DNA of 64,000 nucleotides from Lepidostoma basale (GCA_022606425.2 JAHDVF020000251.1:186001-250000); one strand, 5' to 3'. Positions 29,906 through 41,655 are shown, counted from the first letter of the stretch. The notes: generated by a model from the letters alone, not told the origin. Numbers and translations are program-made.

Positions 29906-30685
29906 CAATTCCACGAAATATAAAGAAGTGTTTTTATTAACTATCTTCAATTTTATTTGTTAATATAATTAAACATTCAACATTTTGAGGCAAACAAGAC
30001 AGGTAATTACAGCAAAATAGACACATCTATACACAAAAACATCACCTATAAATAAATATTATATTGTTTGGTCACCCCAATTACAAAAATCAAACGATTG
30101 GTTAGATTGGCGCTAGATGACTGGGGTGAATAAACTTAGGAAAAGTAATTCCCACTGATCTTTTTAGAGCAATTTCTAAAGTGGGAATAAGTATTCCCAC
30201 CAACCACGAATGAATTAACTTGTGGTGTAGCATTATTAAAAATAGTTTAAAACACTACCATAATTTGTATATTTGATTAAATGAGTGTGGTAGTGAAGTT
30301 TGAGAACCATTGGATTGGACAATTCATAAAAATTGAAAATATAATAATATTAATAATCGCAATATTTTTGTTGTTGTTCATTTTTGCACCTGATTTGTTT
30401 TTATAAATTTAAAACTTTTGTGTGAAATTTCATGATAAAAAAATGGTTATTTAATAGGTAGTTGTTTTAGTTATTTATACTAAATAATTAAAAAATAAAG
30501 GGGGAAATCAATTTGGGAAATTCCAAGACAGCAGTAGCCGGGCCGCAAGACATTTGAAATATTTAAACTTAATTATCTCATACACAAAAATCACATTATA
30601 TAGAATCATTCCAAGAATTAGCCACCCTAATAATTGCTTTTCAATTATATAGTAAACTAACTAACCCAAAATATAATAAATTTAC
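29906..30685. other. Unassigned AT-rich stretch
   Basis: A weak local inverted pair, GTAATTCCCAC (about 30146) and GTGGGAATA (about 30181), is seen. Nothing else is recognised. Confidence 0.35.
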
Positions 30686-30687
30686 AT

Positions 30688-30990
30688 TAGATAGCAGGCA
30701 AGACACTGAGGGATCGCGTGAGGAACACCAGAATAAGAGAGATATGTGAGGTTGAGGACATTATAAGATGGAGCAGACAGCGAAAAAGGGACTGGTACGG
30801 TCATGTTCAAAGAATGGACTCCACCAGACCCCCCTATATTGCATTGCATAATCAACCTCATGGGACTCGTCCTCGTGGAAGACCTCCTAAAAGATGGAAG
30901 GACAGATGGGAATCTACCTCACAGGAGGAGCAACTCTCTGGAGAACAGACCACATAGGTCTACAATAAGGAAGAAGAAGAAGAAGAAGAC
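30688..30990 (+). pseudogene. Family A LINE C-terminus, (GAA)n tail
   Basis: Frame 30718-30957: RNTRIREICEVEDIIRWSRQ, RKRDWYGHVQRMDSTRPPYI, GRPPKRWKDRWESTSQEEQ. The tail GAAGAAGAAGAAGAAG is at 30973-30988. Same subfamily as 46985-47566. Upstream truncation falls within AGKTLRDRV. Confidence 0.75.
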
Positions 30991-31115
30991 ATTATATAGA
31001 ATCACTTAATCACTTAACAACTTAATAACAGTAATACATTATTTAGAATCAGGATAAAAAATGTTTAACCCCCACCACTATAATTTATTATATAAACCAT
31101 ATAAATGTTGATGTA

Positions 31116-31160
31116 GGTACCAGAAGATGGCAGCAAGCTGCCGAAACTGGTCGAACATAA
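31116..31160 (+). ncRNA. Degenerate hammerhead-like motif (CAGAAGA subfamily)
   Basis: CAGAAGA replaces CUGAAGA (U4 to A). Helix II GGCAG/CTGCC, GAAAC, TG and GTC are intact. This GCAGC subfamily occurs also at 35412-35512 and 51290-51356, always with a damaged first box. Confidence 0.5.
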
Positions 31161-31164
31161 ACAC

Positions 31165-32500
31165 AAGTGGAAGCACACTAAATACATAATAATAAAGAAA
31201 TTTTCTACAATTTTTCTTTTTGTTTTCATTCTTTAAAAAGAACTTCTACCAAGAAATTTCAATTAAAAACATTAATTATTTATGTATAATATATTTAAAT
31301 GTTTTTTATTGTTGATAGTAAATAATGTAAATGGATCTTTGCGGATACAAAACGGAACAAATTCAATTTAACGCATTTGCAATAAGATTAGAACAACCGT
31401 GTAATGGGATATGGATATGAATTTAATCTTGAGCTCTGTTTATCCCCGCGGGTACAGGTGTGGCGAATTCACAAGTGAGATGCCTTCATCTCTATCACCA
31501 GAAAATATAATCTCATGTCATGCGGATTAAGTGGCAGAAATACATTATAATGCAATAACAATATCAGCGGTACTGCAGTATGTCCGTTCACTACAGGGAG
31601 ATCGTTTGCAATAGTATGAGTGACAGTGCGTTTACAAAAAAACTAGACGCTATTTTATTTTATTTTTTTATGATTGGAAAACCAAAAAATTCAAACATTG
31701 AAATAAATAATCATGCTATTTTTATTATTATTTATTAACAAAAATGCTACCGGCATAATTGTAATGATTATAAAAATTTAGTTCATTAAAATAATAATTT
31801 TTTTATTGATTTTTCCTTGGAAAAGCGACTAAGGGTGAGACTATTATTAATAAATATATTTTTTTCCTTTGTTGGTTTCAATTATAATACAATATTTGAT
31901 CCTTGCATGTGTTTATCTCTAGGATATTATTACTAATTATTATAAAATTTCTTTCGATATTATGTATTTAAACTGACCCAAAAGCGGCCTTCTTTTTCCA
32001 AATTTCGACATGGTAAATTTGCGATTAACCTATACTTAAAATAATATCTCAAAAACACTTCTGCAAAACGAGTATTTTTCGAATCACTGAATATATAAGC
32101 AGTTAGACGCGTGCGCTCCGCCTCACGTCTCGGAACACATTGACGTTTGACGAATATAACCGGGTGCAACCAATCAGATTCCAAGAAAGACTATATACTA
32201 ACGCATAAGCAATAGCTCTTCGGTATAGAATCAACTATACTCTTTAATGCATATATACATACACACAAACATACTCGTACATATAATAATTTGATACATA
32301 AGTAGTATATCATAATAATACGTATATTACTGTAGTATCAAAAGCCGCGCTCATGTCTCAAACTGAAATTATAATAATTTTTTCCATTTTTAACTCCTGT
32401 TATGATGTCTGACATGATTATCTATTTCTACTGCATTTATTCTTATATTGCTAGCTACAAGATTCACTTTAATATTTAATCACAATTCATACATGTAACG
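31165..32500. other. Longest unassigned stretch (about 1.3 kb)
   Basis: No coding or repeat signature was recognised. A minus frame at 31960-32184 (75 codons) has no known motif. A microhomology-rich AT sequence dominates. Confidence 0.35.
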
Positions 32501-32504
32501 TCGA

Positions 32505-32872
32505 TGCCATAGACTTCATTGGTTAAGGTTACCTGAGCGAATCAAATATAAAGTATGTCTACTTGTTCACAAAGCTATACATATACATGGACAAGCATCC
32601 CACTACTTCACAGACATCGGTAGTCAACGCACCAATCTTCAAAAGAAGGAACAACACAAAAACGTCTTGTCCCGCGGCGCCAAGGAGCTTCAAATTTCGC
32701 GGATTGTGCTTTTGATATCGCGGGACCGGTGGCGTGGAAGAGGACAACGATGGAGTATTCAGAGACTCTTTAAAAATCTCTCACGAAAACGGCACGATAA
32801 AAATCATCATACTTTCGTGAATAGTATCATCTCAGCGGAGAGACTGTTTTTAGGAGTTTGTCTTTTGTGTCT
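32505..32872 (+). pseudogene. CR1-like LINE C-terminus
   Basis: From about 32519 the frame reads WLRLPERIKYKVCLLVHKAI, HGQASHYFTDIGSQRTN and LSRGAKELQISRI. This is the recognisable 'WLPxxxRIxYKxxxLxHKAxxGxAPxY' C-terminal region of CR1/L2-like RT proteins. It is open to about 32820 although the later part no longer matches. The palm is missing. Confidence 0.65.
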
Positions 32873-32874
32873 AT

Positions 32875-33345
32875 AGTACGTACTATCCGAATAGTAGTGA
32901 CCTATGGGTGTGAGGGGTGGACAATGACAGTGAAATCCGCAAAACGACTGGATACTTTTAAGAGAAGGAATTCAGAATTCTAGGACCTGTGAATGACGGT
33001 GAAGGCTGGAGAGTGCGGCACAATGAAGAGCTGTACCATATTTACAAAGCTCCCAGTCTCTCCAGACAGGTCAGACTGAATACACTGAAATGGGTCAGTC
33101 ACGTGCAGAGGATGCCGTCGTCGCGAACCCCAAAAAGATTGCTGGAGTGGGGCACCCAGGTGGAAGAAAACCAATTGGACGACCAAGACTGCGATGGGAG
33201 GATAAAGTTAGTGGAGATAGGGCGAAATTGTTACGAGTGTCAAATTGGAGGTTCGAAGCGGAGGACAGGAGGAGTTGGAGGCGAAGAATACTTGAGGCTA
33301 AGGCTCGATAACGGCTTTAGGGCCATCGAAAAAGAAGAAGAAGTA
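32875..33345 (+). pseudogene. LINE C-terminus, RTE-like family E, (GAA)n tail
   Basis: VVTYGCEGWTMTVKSAKRLD, then (32989-33190) SRQVRLNTLKWVSHVQRMPS and, after a frameshift at about 33130, GRKPIGRPRLRWEDKVSGD and WRFEAEDRRSWRRRILEAK-stop, then GAAGAAGAAG at 33331-33342. Two overlapping frames must be joined, so it is dead. The module order is the same as families A-C but the sequence is distinct. Confidence 0.7.
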
Positions 33346-34105
33346 CGTACTATCCTCCAGCGTGAGTTGATTAAACTGAACAAGCATCCCCTCGCCTCGA
33401 AGGATGAGGGGAATGCAAATGAGGTGCCTGTGAACGTGATTGTAATGTACAACTGTATTCTTTTCTTCCAGCCGATCCTATCACTGATTATAATTCGCAT
33501 ATAACAAAGATTACACTAATTGCAAACGACTTAGGTAGCTCCATACAAGCCTTATACATTTTTATTACACGGTTTATTTGCATATCTTGGAATATATAAT
33601 ACAGTTTTTTTACTGCAAACTCACTATATTATTACTCAAGAGTCATTAACCTATTTAATCTGTAGATGTATGTTAAATATATCAAATAACAAATAGTACT
33701 TAACTTTTTTATGCCATAACTTACACGATTAACTAAATAAAATATGAGGGAAGGTTATCTCTCAAATTGTAAATTAAATTATCTATCTGGGATCACTGAT
33801 AACTGATCGGGTGGAATTCGAACCTTGTGGTACCCCAGAATTTACAAGAAAAGGTTTCGATTGTAAAACATCGTATGATACGAAATCCTTTATGGCTATG
33901 AGTCTCGGACTATGCGAAGGGATCCAAAATAGATACTTTCGAAATGTAGTGCTGACAACTTACCGTTTATATTTTTAATAAATTGCTAGCTCCTTCGCTA
34001 GTTTCAATCCAGGGGACTGGTTTGCACCAAAATGTTAACATTTTTTTTATTTCTTGGGATGCTACCTGTGTCTTTAATTCGGTAGTTTCCCGTTTCTTTC
34101 CACAT
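33346..34105. other. Unassigned; 66-codon open frame at 33778-33978
   Basis: The plus frame 33778-33978 starts IYLGSLITDRVEFEPCGTPE and contains CKTSYDTKSFMAMSLGLCEG. 'YLGSLIT' recalls RTE-type ORFs, but the rest is unfamiliar. No start codon or splice sites are convincing. Confidence 0.3.
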
Positions 34106-34107
34106 TT

Positions 34108-34276
34108 GTATACAGCAGATTATTTGATTCCAATTACTGTAAACAACTTTTTAGCTATTGATTCTCATGACATTATGTTAGGTTCCTATTCTATCGCCAT
34201 TTTTATTGTTACTAGACCAAAGACAGTGTGACAATCACACTGCTATCTCCAGGAATCGAACCCCGAACCCAAGGAC
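34108..34276 (-). mobile_element. tRNA-derived SINE, head truncated
   Basis: It keeps the 3' two thirds (GTATACAGC..., AGCTATTGATTCTCATGACA, TGTGACAATCACACTG) and the B-box region GATTCC, but breaks off before the A-box. Confidence 0.75.
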
Positions 34277-35080
34277 ACCTAGAGTTTTAGTCGTCCTAAT
34301 AAGTAACTTATGTACAATATATTTAAAAAAAAACAGTATTTCTTCTAATCAGTATTGATAAATTAACTCACTACACGCATATTCAATGTCTATATATTAA
34401 TTATTATTATTTTTTTAGAATGAAACACCATGGTGTTAATGCCTTAAAACTATATTTAATTCATTTAAAGCACATTAAATATGTTTCCTAGAAGTATAAT
34501 TCAATAAATTAGGATTTATGGAAGTGACCATCATTTGACAGCAAAATAAAACTAATAGAAAGCGGGCGTGTCATCAATAATTACTATTTAAATTGAAGAC
34601 AGAAATATTGAATAAGTTCAAAGATATGTTATACTCGTATTTCGAAGATGGAGTCAAACTTTATTTGAGTTCATTTCGCACTTGGTAAAAAAATGGACCG
34701 CCAAGCAAATCGCAAATAGTTCATTTATATTCATCGCGGTATATGAAAAAGCATATACGAGTATTTACTCACGATGAGCATTTATGTAAAAACGTGTAGT
34801 AGATTGGGTAGGTGTACAAAGCTCCAAAAAGGATGCACGTTCGCCGTCCGCTCCTCCACGAGGAGATGATTATCTCCACGAGACCACAAAATACAAATAA
34901 ATGTGGTTAAAGCTCACTCAAAACGCTTCACTATGCATAAATGTGTCTTCACACGTGTCTGCACTACTGAGTAGGAGGGTAGCTTATCAAAGAAAATAAT
35001 TTTAAAATTAGAATTGGTTACTAAAATTTAAATAATGAAAATAAAAATATTTCATTTAAAATTTCTTTATAGTATTGTAT
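34277..35080. other. Unassigned spacer
   Basis: No gene or repeat recognised. A short GAGGAGATGATTATCTCC palindrome (ATC-rich hairpin) lies at about 34859-34876. Confidence 0.35.
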
Positions 35081-35081
35081 A

Positions 35082-35355
35082 ACTAACTAACTAACTAATC
35101 ATCACGCCGCAAAAATAATGGACTGTCGCACTTTTATTTCCTGACATATTTCTCTCGATTCCTCAACATTCATACATCGTGTCATGCACGCGCGTCGATT
35201 TCTCTGACTCCTCACATGGCCCACATTCAATATTTGATTTATTTGATCGTGCCACGTTTTCCTCGGTCTTCCACTTTATCTGGTTTCATTTACATCGTTA
35301 ACATATAATTTTTTTACCATTCTTTCTTCATTCATTCTTTCCATATGATCCTTTA
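35082..35355 (-). mobile_element. Family B LINE 3' end with internal deletion
   Basis: The (GTTA)n tail is at 35083-35097. The terminal block has lost GTCTCCCCGAAGGGGTAGG. It then continues through the CMTRCMN and KTWHDQI equivalents to about 35350. No long frame survives. Confidence 0.65.
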
Positions 35356-35402
35356 ATTATTTCATTAAGTATTGTATATATTTAGTTTAATTCCATTTAG
35401 GT

Positions 35403-35520
35403 TTATGGCTTCGACTGGTTTCGGCAGCTCGCTGCCATATTCTGGGCAAGATCTAGTCCTGACTGGTCCAAACCAAAAGATGGCAGCGAGCTGCCGAAAC
35501 CGATCGAAGCCATAAATCTA
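35403..35520. mobile_element. Foldback pair of degenerate hammerhead-like motifs (GCAGC subfamily)
   Basis: The minus motif (about 35412-35445) and plus motif (35473-35512) share helix II GGCAGCGAGCTGCC and GAAACC(A/G), but the first boxes read CAGAAUA and CAAAAGA. The outer parts GGCTTCGA and TCGAAGCC pair, so the whole is an inverted repeat with a short spacer. Confidence 0.55.
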
Positions 35521-35689
35521 AGTGGAATTAAATATAACACTATAATGAAATTAATATACTCGTATATGTATTTTTTTGTCAATGTACACAATGAACTTCT
35601 ACCATGAAATTTCAAATAACAAAATTCGGCCATCTAGACTAGAATACCCCTACTAGAATCATATATTTTTTTTAATTTTTATTATTCTT

Positions 35690-35900
35690 AGAAGGTCAAT
35701 GAAAATCTTGCGAAATAGAACACATTTTACGGTGGAGTAATTCCAGATGAATATACTGAAGGAACCATGAAGGCAGAATGGATAGTGACAGACTCGCATA
35801 TACAGTAGCTAACGAAATTCCCTCTGGACACTGTCCACCTGGAAGACCACCTGTTAGATGGAGGAATAGTTGGACCTCATCATCTCAAGAGACATAATTC
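35690..35900 (+). pseudogene. Family A LINE 3' end, decayed
   Basis: Frames read EILRNRTHFTVE..., NRTPSGHCPPGRPPVRWRNS, WTSSSQET-stop. There are indels throughout. It faces a minus-strand family C copy tail to tail. Confidence 0.6.
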
Positions 35901-35914
35901 CTATGTCGCAGACC

Positions 35915-36510
35915 ATTATTCTTCTTCTTCTTCGGGCTATTTCCGTCCACTCCTGGACAAAGACCTCCTCCATTCGCTTCAATGTCACTATGTCCTGTGC
36001 AGACTGCATCCAGGTTAATCCGACGTGTCTGTTCAGCGGTCGCCCTGCACTTCTCTTTGGCGTCCACGGTCTCTAAGTCAGCAGTTTTCTTGGCCACTTT
36101 TTGTCTGAGCTTCTGGCGACGTGACCTGCCCATTGCCATTTTAAAGTCGCCACCCGGTGAATGATGTCATTTACCTTTGTTTTTTCTCTCAGCGTATCGT
36201 TTCTGACTCTGTCTCTTAGGCTTATTCCTAACATGGCTCTTTGGGTCACTCGTAGTTTCTCGGCACTTTGTTTGGACAGTGTAACAGTTTCAAAACCATA
36301 AGTACCAACTGGCAGAACGCAGGCTTCATAGACATTTCGTTTCAGGTTGATTGGTATTTTCCGGTTTTTAAGGATGTAGCTCATGTTTCCGAAAGCTGCC
36401 CAGCTTAGTCCAATTCATCTTTTTAGCTCTGCGGTTTTGGTTATCTCGGCCCAATCGAATATTGTGTCCCAGGTATGTATATTCTTGACGCAGACCATAA
36501 TATGTATTTA
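35915..36510 (-). pseudogene. Family C LINE C-terminus, minus strand
   Basis: Minus frame 36073-36384 is open: NRKIPINLKRNVYEACVLPV, GTYGFETVTLSKQSAEKLRV, RAMLGISLRDRVRNDTLREK, VATLKWQWAGHVARSSDKKW. A second frame, 35885-36139, holds the AQDxxTxKRMEE...VQEWT ending after a frameshift. Upstream, EYTYLGHNIRL-type sequence reaches 36500. The (GAA)n tail is visible as CTTCTTCTTCTTC at 35923-35935. Inactive because of the frameshifts. Confidence 0.75.
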
Positions 36511-37068
36511 AAAATTAGAAGAAGAATAAGAAAATCATTTTTAAATGCTCACTTAACTAATTAAGAAAGTATTCAATTACAAAATGATGACTAATGAAAA
36601 ATTATTATTGTGAGAATTTTTTTATTATTTTCTATACAATGTTAGTAGATTTTCTGATATGCATCTGCGGTTGGAGGTTAGATAAACAATAATAATTTAT
36701 TCATAATTTGAATTTCAACAATTCGCTATAACAGTGATCCAAATCTCCCCAGAAAATCAAAACGTGTACCGTTTCCAGCTTTGTACCTCGAGATCCAGAC
36801 GAGTTAGCATTGTGAACCGAAATACAGTTATTGATGTAAATCTGTGCCTTTATATGGACCACCGATCCGCCATGCCATAGCAATGGAACATGCCGAGATG
36901 GGACAAGATTGGGGACCTATAAAGAAATGCCACAATTGCATTTTAAGCAAATAAGGACTGAATTCAAATTTATTAATTCGAAATTTAAAAAAATCTTTAC
37001 AATAAGGATGACTATAATATTTTTCAATATTATAAATTTTCTTAGTGGAAAACCACATTCGTTTTTTT
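36511..37068. other. Unassigned spacer
   Basis: Nothing recognised; the minus frames 36701-36883 and 36828-37058 lack known motifs. Confidence 0.35.
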
Positions 37069-37070
37069 TT

Positions 37071-37700
37071 CTAACTATCTAACTAACTAACCATCACGCC
37101 GTCTCCCCGAAGGGGTAGGCAGAAAGAATGGACTGCCACACTTTTCTTTCCTGATATATTTCTCTTGCTTCTTCAAGATTCATACATCGTGTTATGCACG
37201 CGCGTCGATTTCTCTGACTCCTCACATGGCATTCAATATTTGATTTATTTGATCGTGCCATGTTTTCCTCGGTCTTCCTCTATTTCTGGTTCCATTTACA
37301 TCGTTTACATATAATTTTTTGACCATTCTTTCTTCATTCATTCTTTCCATATGTTCAAACCATCTTAATGATGCTTTCATTATTTTTTTCATAACACCAT
37401 CATTCGCACCGCATTCACTTCTTATATTTTCATTCGACACTCTATCATACACAGAGTATCCAACACATTAGTCTAAGAGATCTCATTTCTACAACATTTA
37501 TTCTACTTTCATCCTTCTTTTGCCAGTTGCATGCTTCGCTTCCATACATAAGGGTCGGTAGAAGAACACCATTGTGCACTGCCATTTTTGGATAGGTTTT
37601 TGTTTGCGATGACAACTTTAAGTGCACCATTCACTTTGTTGCCTGCCCCAACCCTTGTTTCAATATCCCCCTCTACTCCCCCATCTCTTGTAAACATACT
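37071..37700 (-). pseudogene. Family B LINE, about 630 bp, nearly continuous
   Basis: (GTTA)n at 37075-37092; minus frames 37222-37452 (MYDRVSNENIRSECGANDG, SLRWFEHMERMNEERM, GRPRKTWHDQINQIL) and 37445-37697 (DIETRVGAGNKVNGALKVVI, LLPTLMYGSEACNWQKKDES). A few small deletions (for example GHVRS shortened near 37228) split the frame. It is one of the two longest family B copies here. Confidence 0.76.
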
Positions 37701-37969
37701 ATATTGTTAACATAAAAATAAATACGCACTTGATAAATTTACACTGTAATTTCAAAACGATATTTTTTATGTACATTGATTTTTCCACTTTTTAGATTAT
37801 TTTTACTTTCGCGTTTCTTAAGATTTCCACCTTCATCATCGGTAGAAGATTATATCGTTTTACCGATGGTGAAAATGTAACACTTTTGAAACTTGGTGGA
37901 AAAAATAAACTCGAATATGGAAATAACAGTGTTTTAATTAATTAAAAAATTATAAATACTATATATTTC
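37701..37969. repeat. Decayed hammerhead-type foldback repeat
   Basis: CACCTTCATCATCGGTAGAAG and TTTTACCGATGGTGAAAATG form a loose inverted pair (37829-37880). The minus strand carries GATGATGA-AGGUGGAAAUCUUAAGAAACG, resembling 13690-13745. Confidence 0.4.
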
Positions 37970-38085
37970 GATGAAGAAGTGTGGACTGACGAGAAAAAAT
38001 ATGTACTGACGACATTTCCGGAATAGCTGGAACGACCTGGATGCGTAAGGGACAAGAAGAAGAAGAAGAAGAAGAAGAAGTTTCA
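37970..38085 (+). mobile_element. Family C-like LINE 3' tip with long (GAA)n
   Basis: LTDDISGIAGTTWMRKGQ-like frame (about 38000-38050) corresponds to the 'TDDLxxIAGxxWMR' end of family C. (GAA)n spans 38052-38081. Confidence 0.5.
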
Positions 38086-38512
38086 GAGATACACTCCATC
38101 TTTAGATATAACTATAATAGTTATTGTATTGTATAACTATATTTACTTAATGTTGTAGTGTATCTACGAAACACCCGGATTTCTTTTTTACATCTTAAAC
38201 ATATTACAATAAAAGATTAAAAATTAATTTTAAATAAACAATTTAATTTTGCTATGTTACGCCCAAAACTTGAATAAAAAAATTTTTAATTCGTTAATTC
38301 AATTACAAATTTCAAAGCCCGTTTTAGAAAGAAAAAAATATATAAAACAGTCCTTTCTGTTTATTTTCGAACACCAATCGATTTTTTAAACTTTAATAGA
38401 AATACACACTCGTATGGTGCAGAAAATCCAAAGGATAATCATAAAATTATGATCACGCAAACAAAACATTGTTAGAGCCAAAAAATCAATTATTTCTCAA
38501 AAACTTTTTTTA
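38086..38512. other. AT-rich spacer
   Basis: No feature recognised. Confidence 0.35.
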
Positions 38513-38513
38513 T

Positions 38514-38740
38514 GTATACAACAGGTCGTTTGAACCCAATTACTGTATACAATTTATTTTTTAGCTATTATATTGATTCTCGTGACATGTGATAGGTAGC
38601 CAATCTATCGCCATTTTATTGTCAATTGAATTCTACACCAGACCAGAGACAGTGTGACAATCACACTGCCACCGCCGGGAATCGAACCCGGGACCTTCGG
38701 TATGGAAGTCAGAGCTCTTACCACTTTGCCACGAAGGTCG
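38514..38740 (-). mobile_element. tRNA-derived SINE, full length and best preserved
   Basis: Minus strand: CGACCTTCGTGGCAAAGTGG, GTAAGAGCTCTGACTTCCAT, B-box GGTTCGATTCC, GCAGTGTGATTGTCACACTG, AATGGCGATAGATTGGCTAC, AGCTAAAAAATA, GGGTTCAAACGACCTGTTG. Same boundaries as 5471-5695 and 6600-6824. Confidence 0.87.
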
Positions 38741-39705
38741 TCAAACTTAACTTAAAATGATGGTCATGATTAAACCAAAATTGTAAGCTAAAACCGTTAT
38801 TTATTTTATTTACTTTAAAACATTGTAACTCGTAAAATTTTATTTATTTTTTACTCTGTGACCGGTCGTATATGTTTGTAAAAAGTTTAAAAAAAAAAAC
38901 CTTAGTTAAACACCAAGTGTTTTATTATTTTTAATAAATTTCTTGAATTATACAACTGTTAATAAAAAAACACAATGTGATAACAAATATAGACAAGTTT
39001 TTATTTGTTTATGACGAATCTAAGACCCTTTATAGTCTGCTTCAACTCTGTTCAGATCACAGGGTCACCGTGTCACTAACGGAATGAGTCTGCAACTATC
39101 CGATCGGAATAACATTGTAGATATTGTGGGTCTCTCGAGCGAAGTGTTACCCTTTCATAAGACTGTCGTCTGCAGTAATCTTGTGATGGCTCAATTCCGT
39201 GGGACGCGGCGAACAATCGCCTTTTGTTTCCAGATGACAATCTACTTTTCCTTCTTCATAATATTCCGAGATAACAAACGACTCTCGTGACACTGTTCAG
39301 TCTCTGATTTATTGTCATCAATCATTCAAAACAAAACAATAACCGTTTTGAAATTTTTGATTAATATTTTGATAGGTTAAAAATGTTTTGAAGAATATGC
39401 GGTAGAAGCATGATGTAAATTATTAACAAATGAATGATATCCTATCTCCCCCCTCGCCTTCTTCCGGAGGATATACTCCGGGCTCACACACTTCGCCCCT
39501 GCATAAAACAACTACTAAATCACATTCCCAACAATGTTTCCTACAGAATTGAGAGAAATAGCCATTAGAGCTGAACCCCTGTAAGCCAAAGATAAGTAGT
39601 CATAGTCCTAGTACCTTTGTATTATATTTGTTTTAATTAACCTGATCTTCCAGTCACTGCACTAACAAGGGGAGGGCACGATATAGGAAATTGAAAAAAA
39701 TTCAA
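38741..39705. other. Unassigned stretch (about 1 kb)
   Basis: A GC-richer patch at about 39050-39290 has no convincing exon or LINE motif. Confidence 0.35.
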
Positions 39706-39709
39706 ATAA

Positions 39710-40376
39710 AATAAATCTTTTTATAATGTATATTTAGTTAAATGCTTAACGATTTCAAAAGAGCCGCTCAGATGTAAACTGATCATCGATAACACATATA
39801 TTGAGCAAGTAATTCCATTCACTTACCTAGGCATAGAGATCGGTAGCTACAGTGACCTATATGACGAGGTGCGAGCACAAACCAACAAAGCGACAGCCGT
39901 GATTGGCTGCTTGCGCGACACCATATGGAGGAACAAATACATGCTAACCGAAAGTAATGTCAAGATACACAAGGCATGCGTTCGCCCCATCATGATGTAT
40001 GGGATAGAGGTCAGAGCCGATACCAATAGAACTAAGAACCTTCTTAGAGTAGCAGAAATGCGAACCCTACGCTCCATCGCAGGCAAAACCCTCGGAGATC
40101 AGATCAGAAATGAAACGATAAGGTCTGTCTGTGGTGTTGAGGACATAGTGAGATGGGGAAGAAGCAGAAGGCATTTTTGGAGAGACCACGTGGACCGCTT
40201 TGAGAATACAAGAATTGCAAAATTGTTAAAGATGAAAACCCAAGCAGCAAGAGATTACCAGGAAGGCCGCCAAAGAGATGGAGAGATGGCTGGACATCAT
40301 CATCCCAGGACAGCCCACCGTCACAAACAGGTCATACGACCTAAACTAAGAGAAAGAAGAAGAAGATTTAGTTAAA
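39710..40376 (+). pseudogene. Family A LINE, longest copy (RT thumb to C-terminus)
   Basis: The frame is open from about 39710: CLTISKEPLRCKLIIDNTYI, EQVIPFTYLGIEIGSYSDLY, DEVRAQTNKATAVIGCLRDT, IHKACVRPIMMYGIEVRADT, VEDIVRWGRSRRHFWRDHV. A frameshift near 40243 moves the terminal GRPPKRW region out of frame. The tail is AAGAAGAAGAAG at 40358-40369. YLGIEI is the typical post-palm motif. The catalytic FADD box is missing, so this is a truncated insertion of about 660 bp. Confidence 0.78.
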
Positions 40377-40397
40377 ATCCACTGATGTGCACAACAT

Positions 40398-40775
40398 AAA
40401 CTAACTAATTAACCATCACGCCATTCCCCCGGAGAGATAGGCAGAGAGAATGGATCGCCACAATGCTCTGTCCTGGCATACCTCTCAGGCTTCCTCTACA
40501 TTCATACATCGTACCATGCACGCACGTCCATTACTCCGACTTCGAATATGGCAGCCTTTTAGTAATTGATTAATTTGGTCATGCCATGTTTTCCTCGGTC
40601 GTCCTCGGCTTCTTTTTCCACTCACGCTGCTTGTGTATAACTCTTTACCCATTCTACTCTCATCCATTCGTTCCATATGTCCAAACCATCTCAGGGATCC
40701 TTTTTTTAATTTTATCCATGATGCAGTCATCTGCCTTACATTTATTTCTTGTCATGTCCAGTGACTTTTAACTAA
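40398..40775 (-). pseudogene. Family B LINE 3' end (LLKGCHI subfamily)
   Basis: Minus frame 40485-40730: KGSLRWFGHMERMDESRMGK, RGRPRKTWHDQINQLLKGCH, ACMVRCMNVEEA; a frameshift precedes the terminal region, and the tail TTAATTAGTTAGTTTA is at 40398-40414. It belongs with 11997-12195 and 12448-12655. Confidence 0.72.
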
Positions 40776-41460
40776 ATGTACATTTTAAAAAGATTTTTTA
40801 TAATTATGTTTGTATCATTTGATATTTATTTTATAACAATACAAAATTATGTTTAGTACTATTTTGTATTCTATCTTCGATTGCAAGTACGTACAACTTA
40901 AAATGTATTACTTTCCAACTCGCACAAGTAATAAACATGTTTTATATGGGACATAATAATCAATAATCTTAGATATGATAATCGAAACTAGAGTAGAATT
41001 CTCATATATAGAAAACAATGCAACGATTTGTATCCAGTAATAAAACACAAGCCATCGTTGGAATGTACCTGTATTATTCCATATTTATTCGATTTCTTTT
41101 TAAATTCTCTGGCATGATTAATATCGTAATTGCGGATCATAACTGCAATGATAAATAAATCATGTATTACTTTATATACGTCTAGCAATAAAGACGTTTA
41201 ATCTTATCTTACAGAGACAAACACATTGACTTATAGTATACATTATTTTCTCACAATAGTCTTGATGTTACTATATGAAGTAAACAGTGGCGGAGTAAGT
41301 GGGCAAAGCGGCTGCGTAGGTTCGCGATATAAGAATCCCTAAGATGTCGAGGTTCGTCATTTTAAAAATAGAATAGAAATTGTATTTTTTCTTCATTCAA
41401 CTATTAGATTCACAACTTTTCTGGTCCACTGCCCCCTTTACAAGAATAAAAATTTCCAAC
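40776..41460. other. AT-rich spacer
   Basis: No feature recognised. Confidence 0.35.
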
Positions 41461-41462
41461 AC

Positions 41463-41655
41463 CCCCTCTCAGCCTATATCCGTCCACTCTTGGACGTAGG
41501 CCTCCTCCATCTGCTACCATGTCTGTCGATCCTGGGTATCACGCATCCATGTCGTACCGGCGCGCCGCGGCGGCGGTTTCGAGTCGCAGTTCTAGGACAC
41601 CAGCAAAAAAGGCGTTTTGTCCATCTATCGTCAGAGCTACGAGCGACATAACCTG
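41463..41655 (-). pseudogene. Family C LINE C-terminus
   Basis: The minus strand encodes GYVARSSDDRWTKRLFCWCP and, in another frame, WMRDTQDRQTW-stop-QMEEAYVQEWTDIG, matching the end of family C. Part of the linker is GC-rich (CGGCGCGCCGCGGCGGCGG). Confidence 0.68.

Noticed and set aside
32989..33504. 171-codon open frame as a gene
   Set aside because: The recognisable LINE C-terminus switches frame inside it; the ORF continues out of frame by chance.
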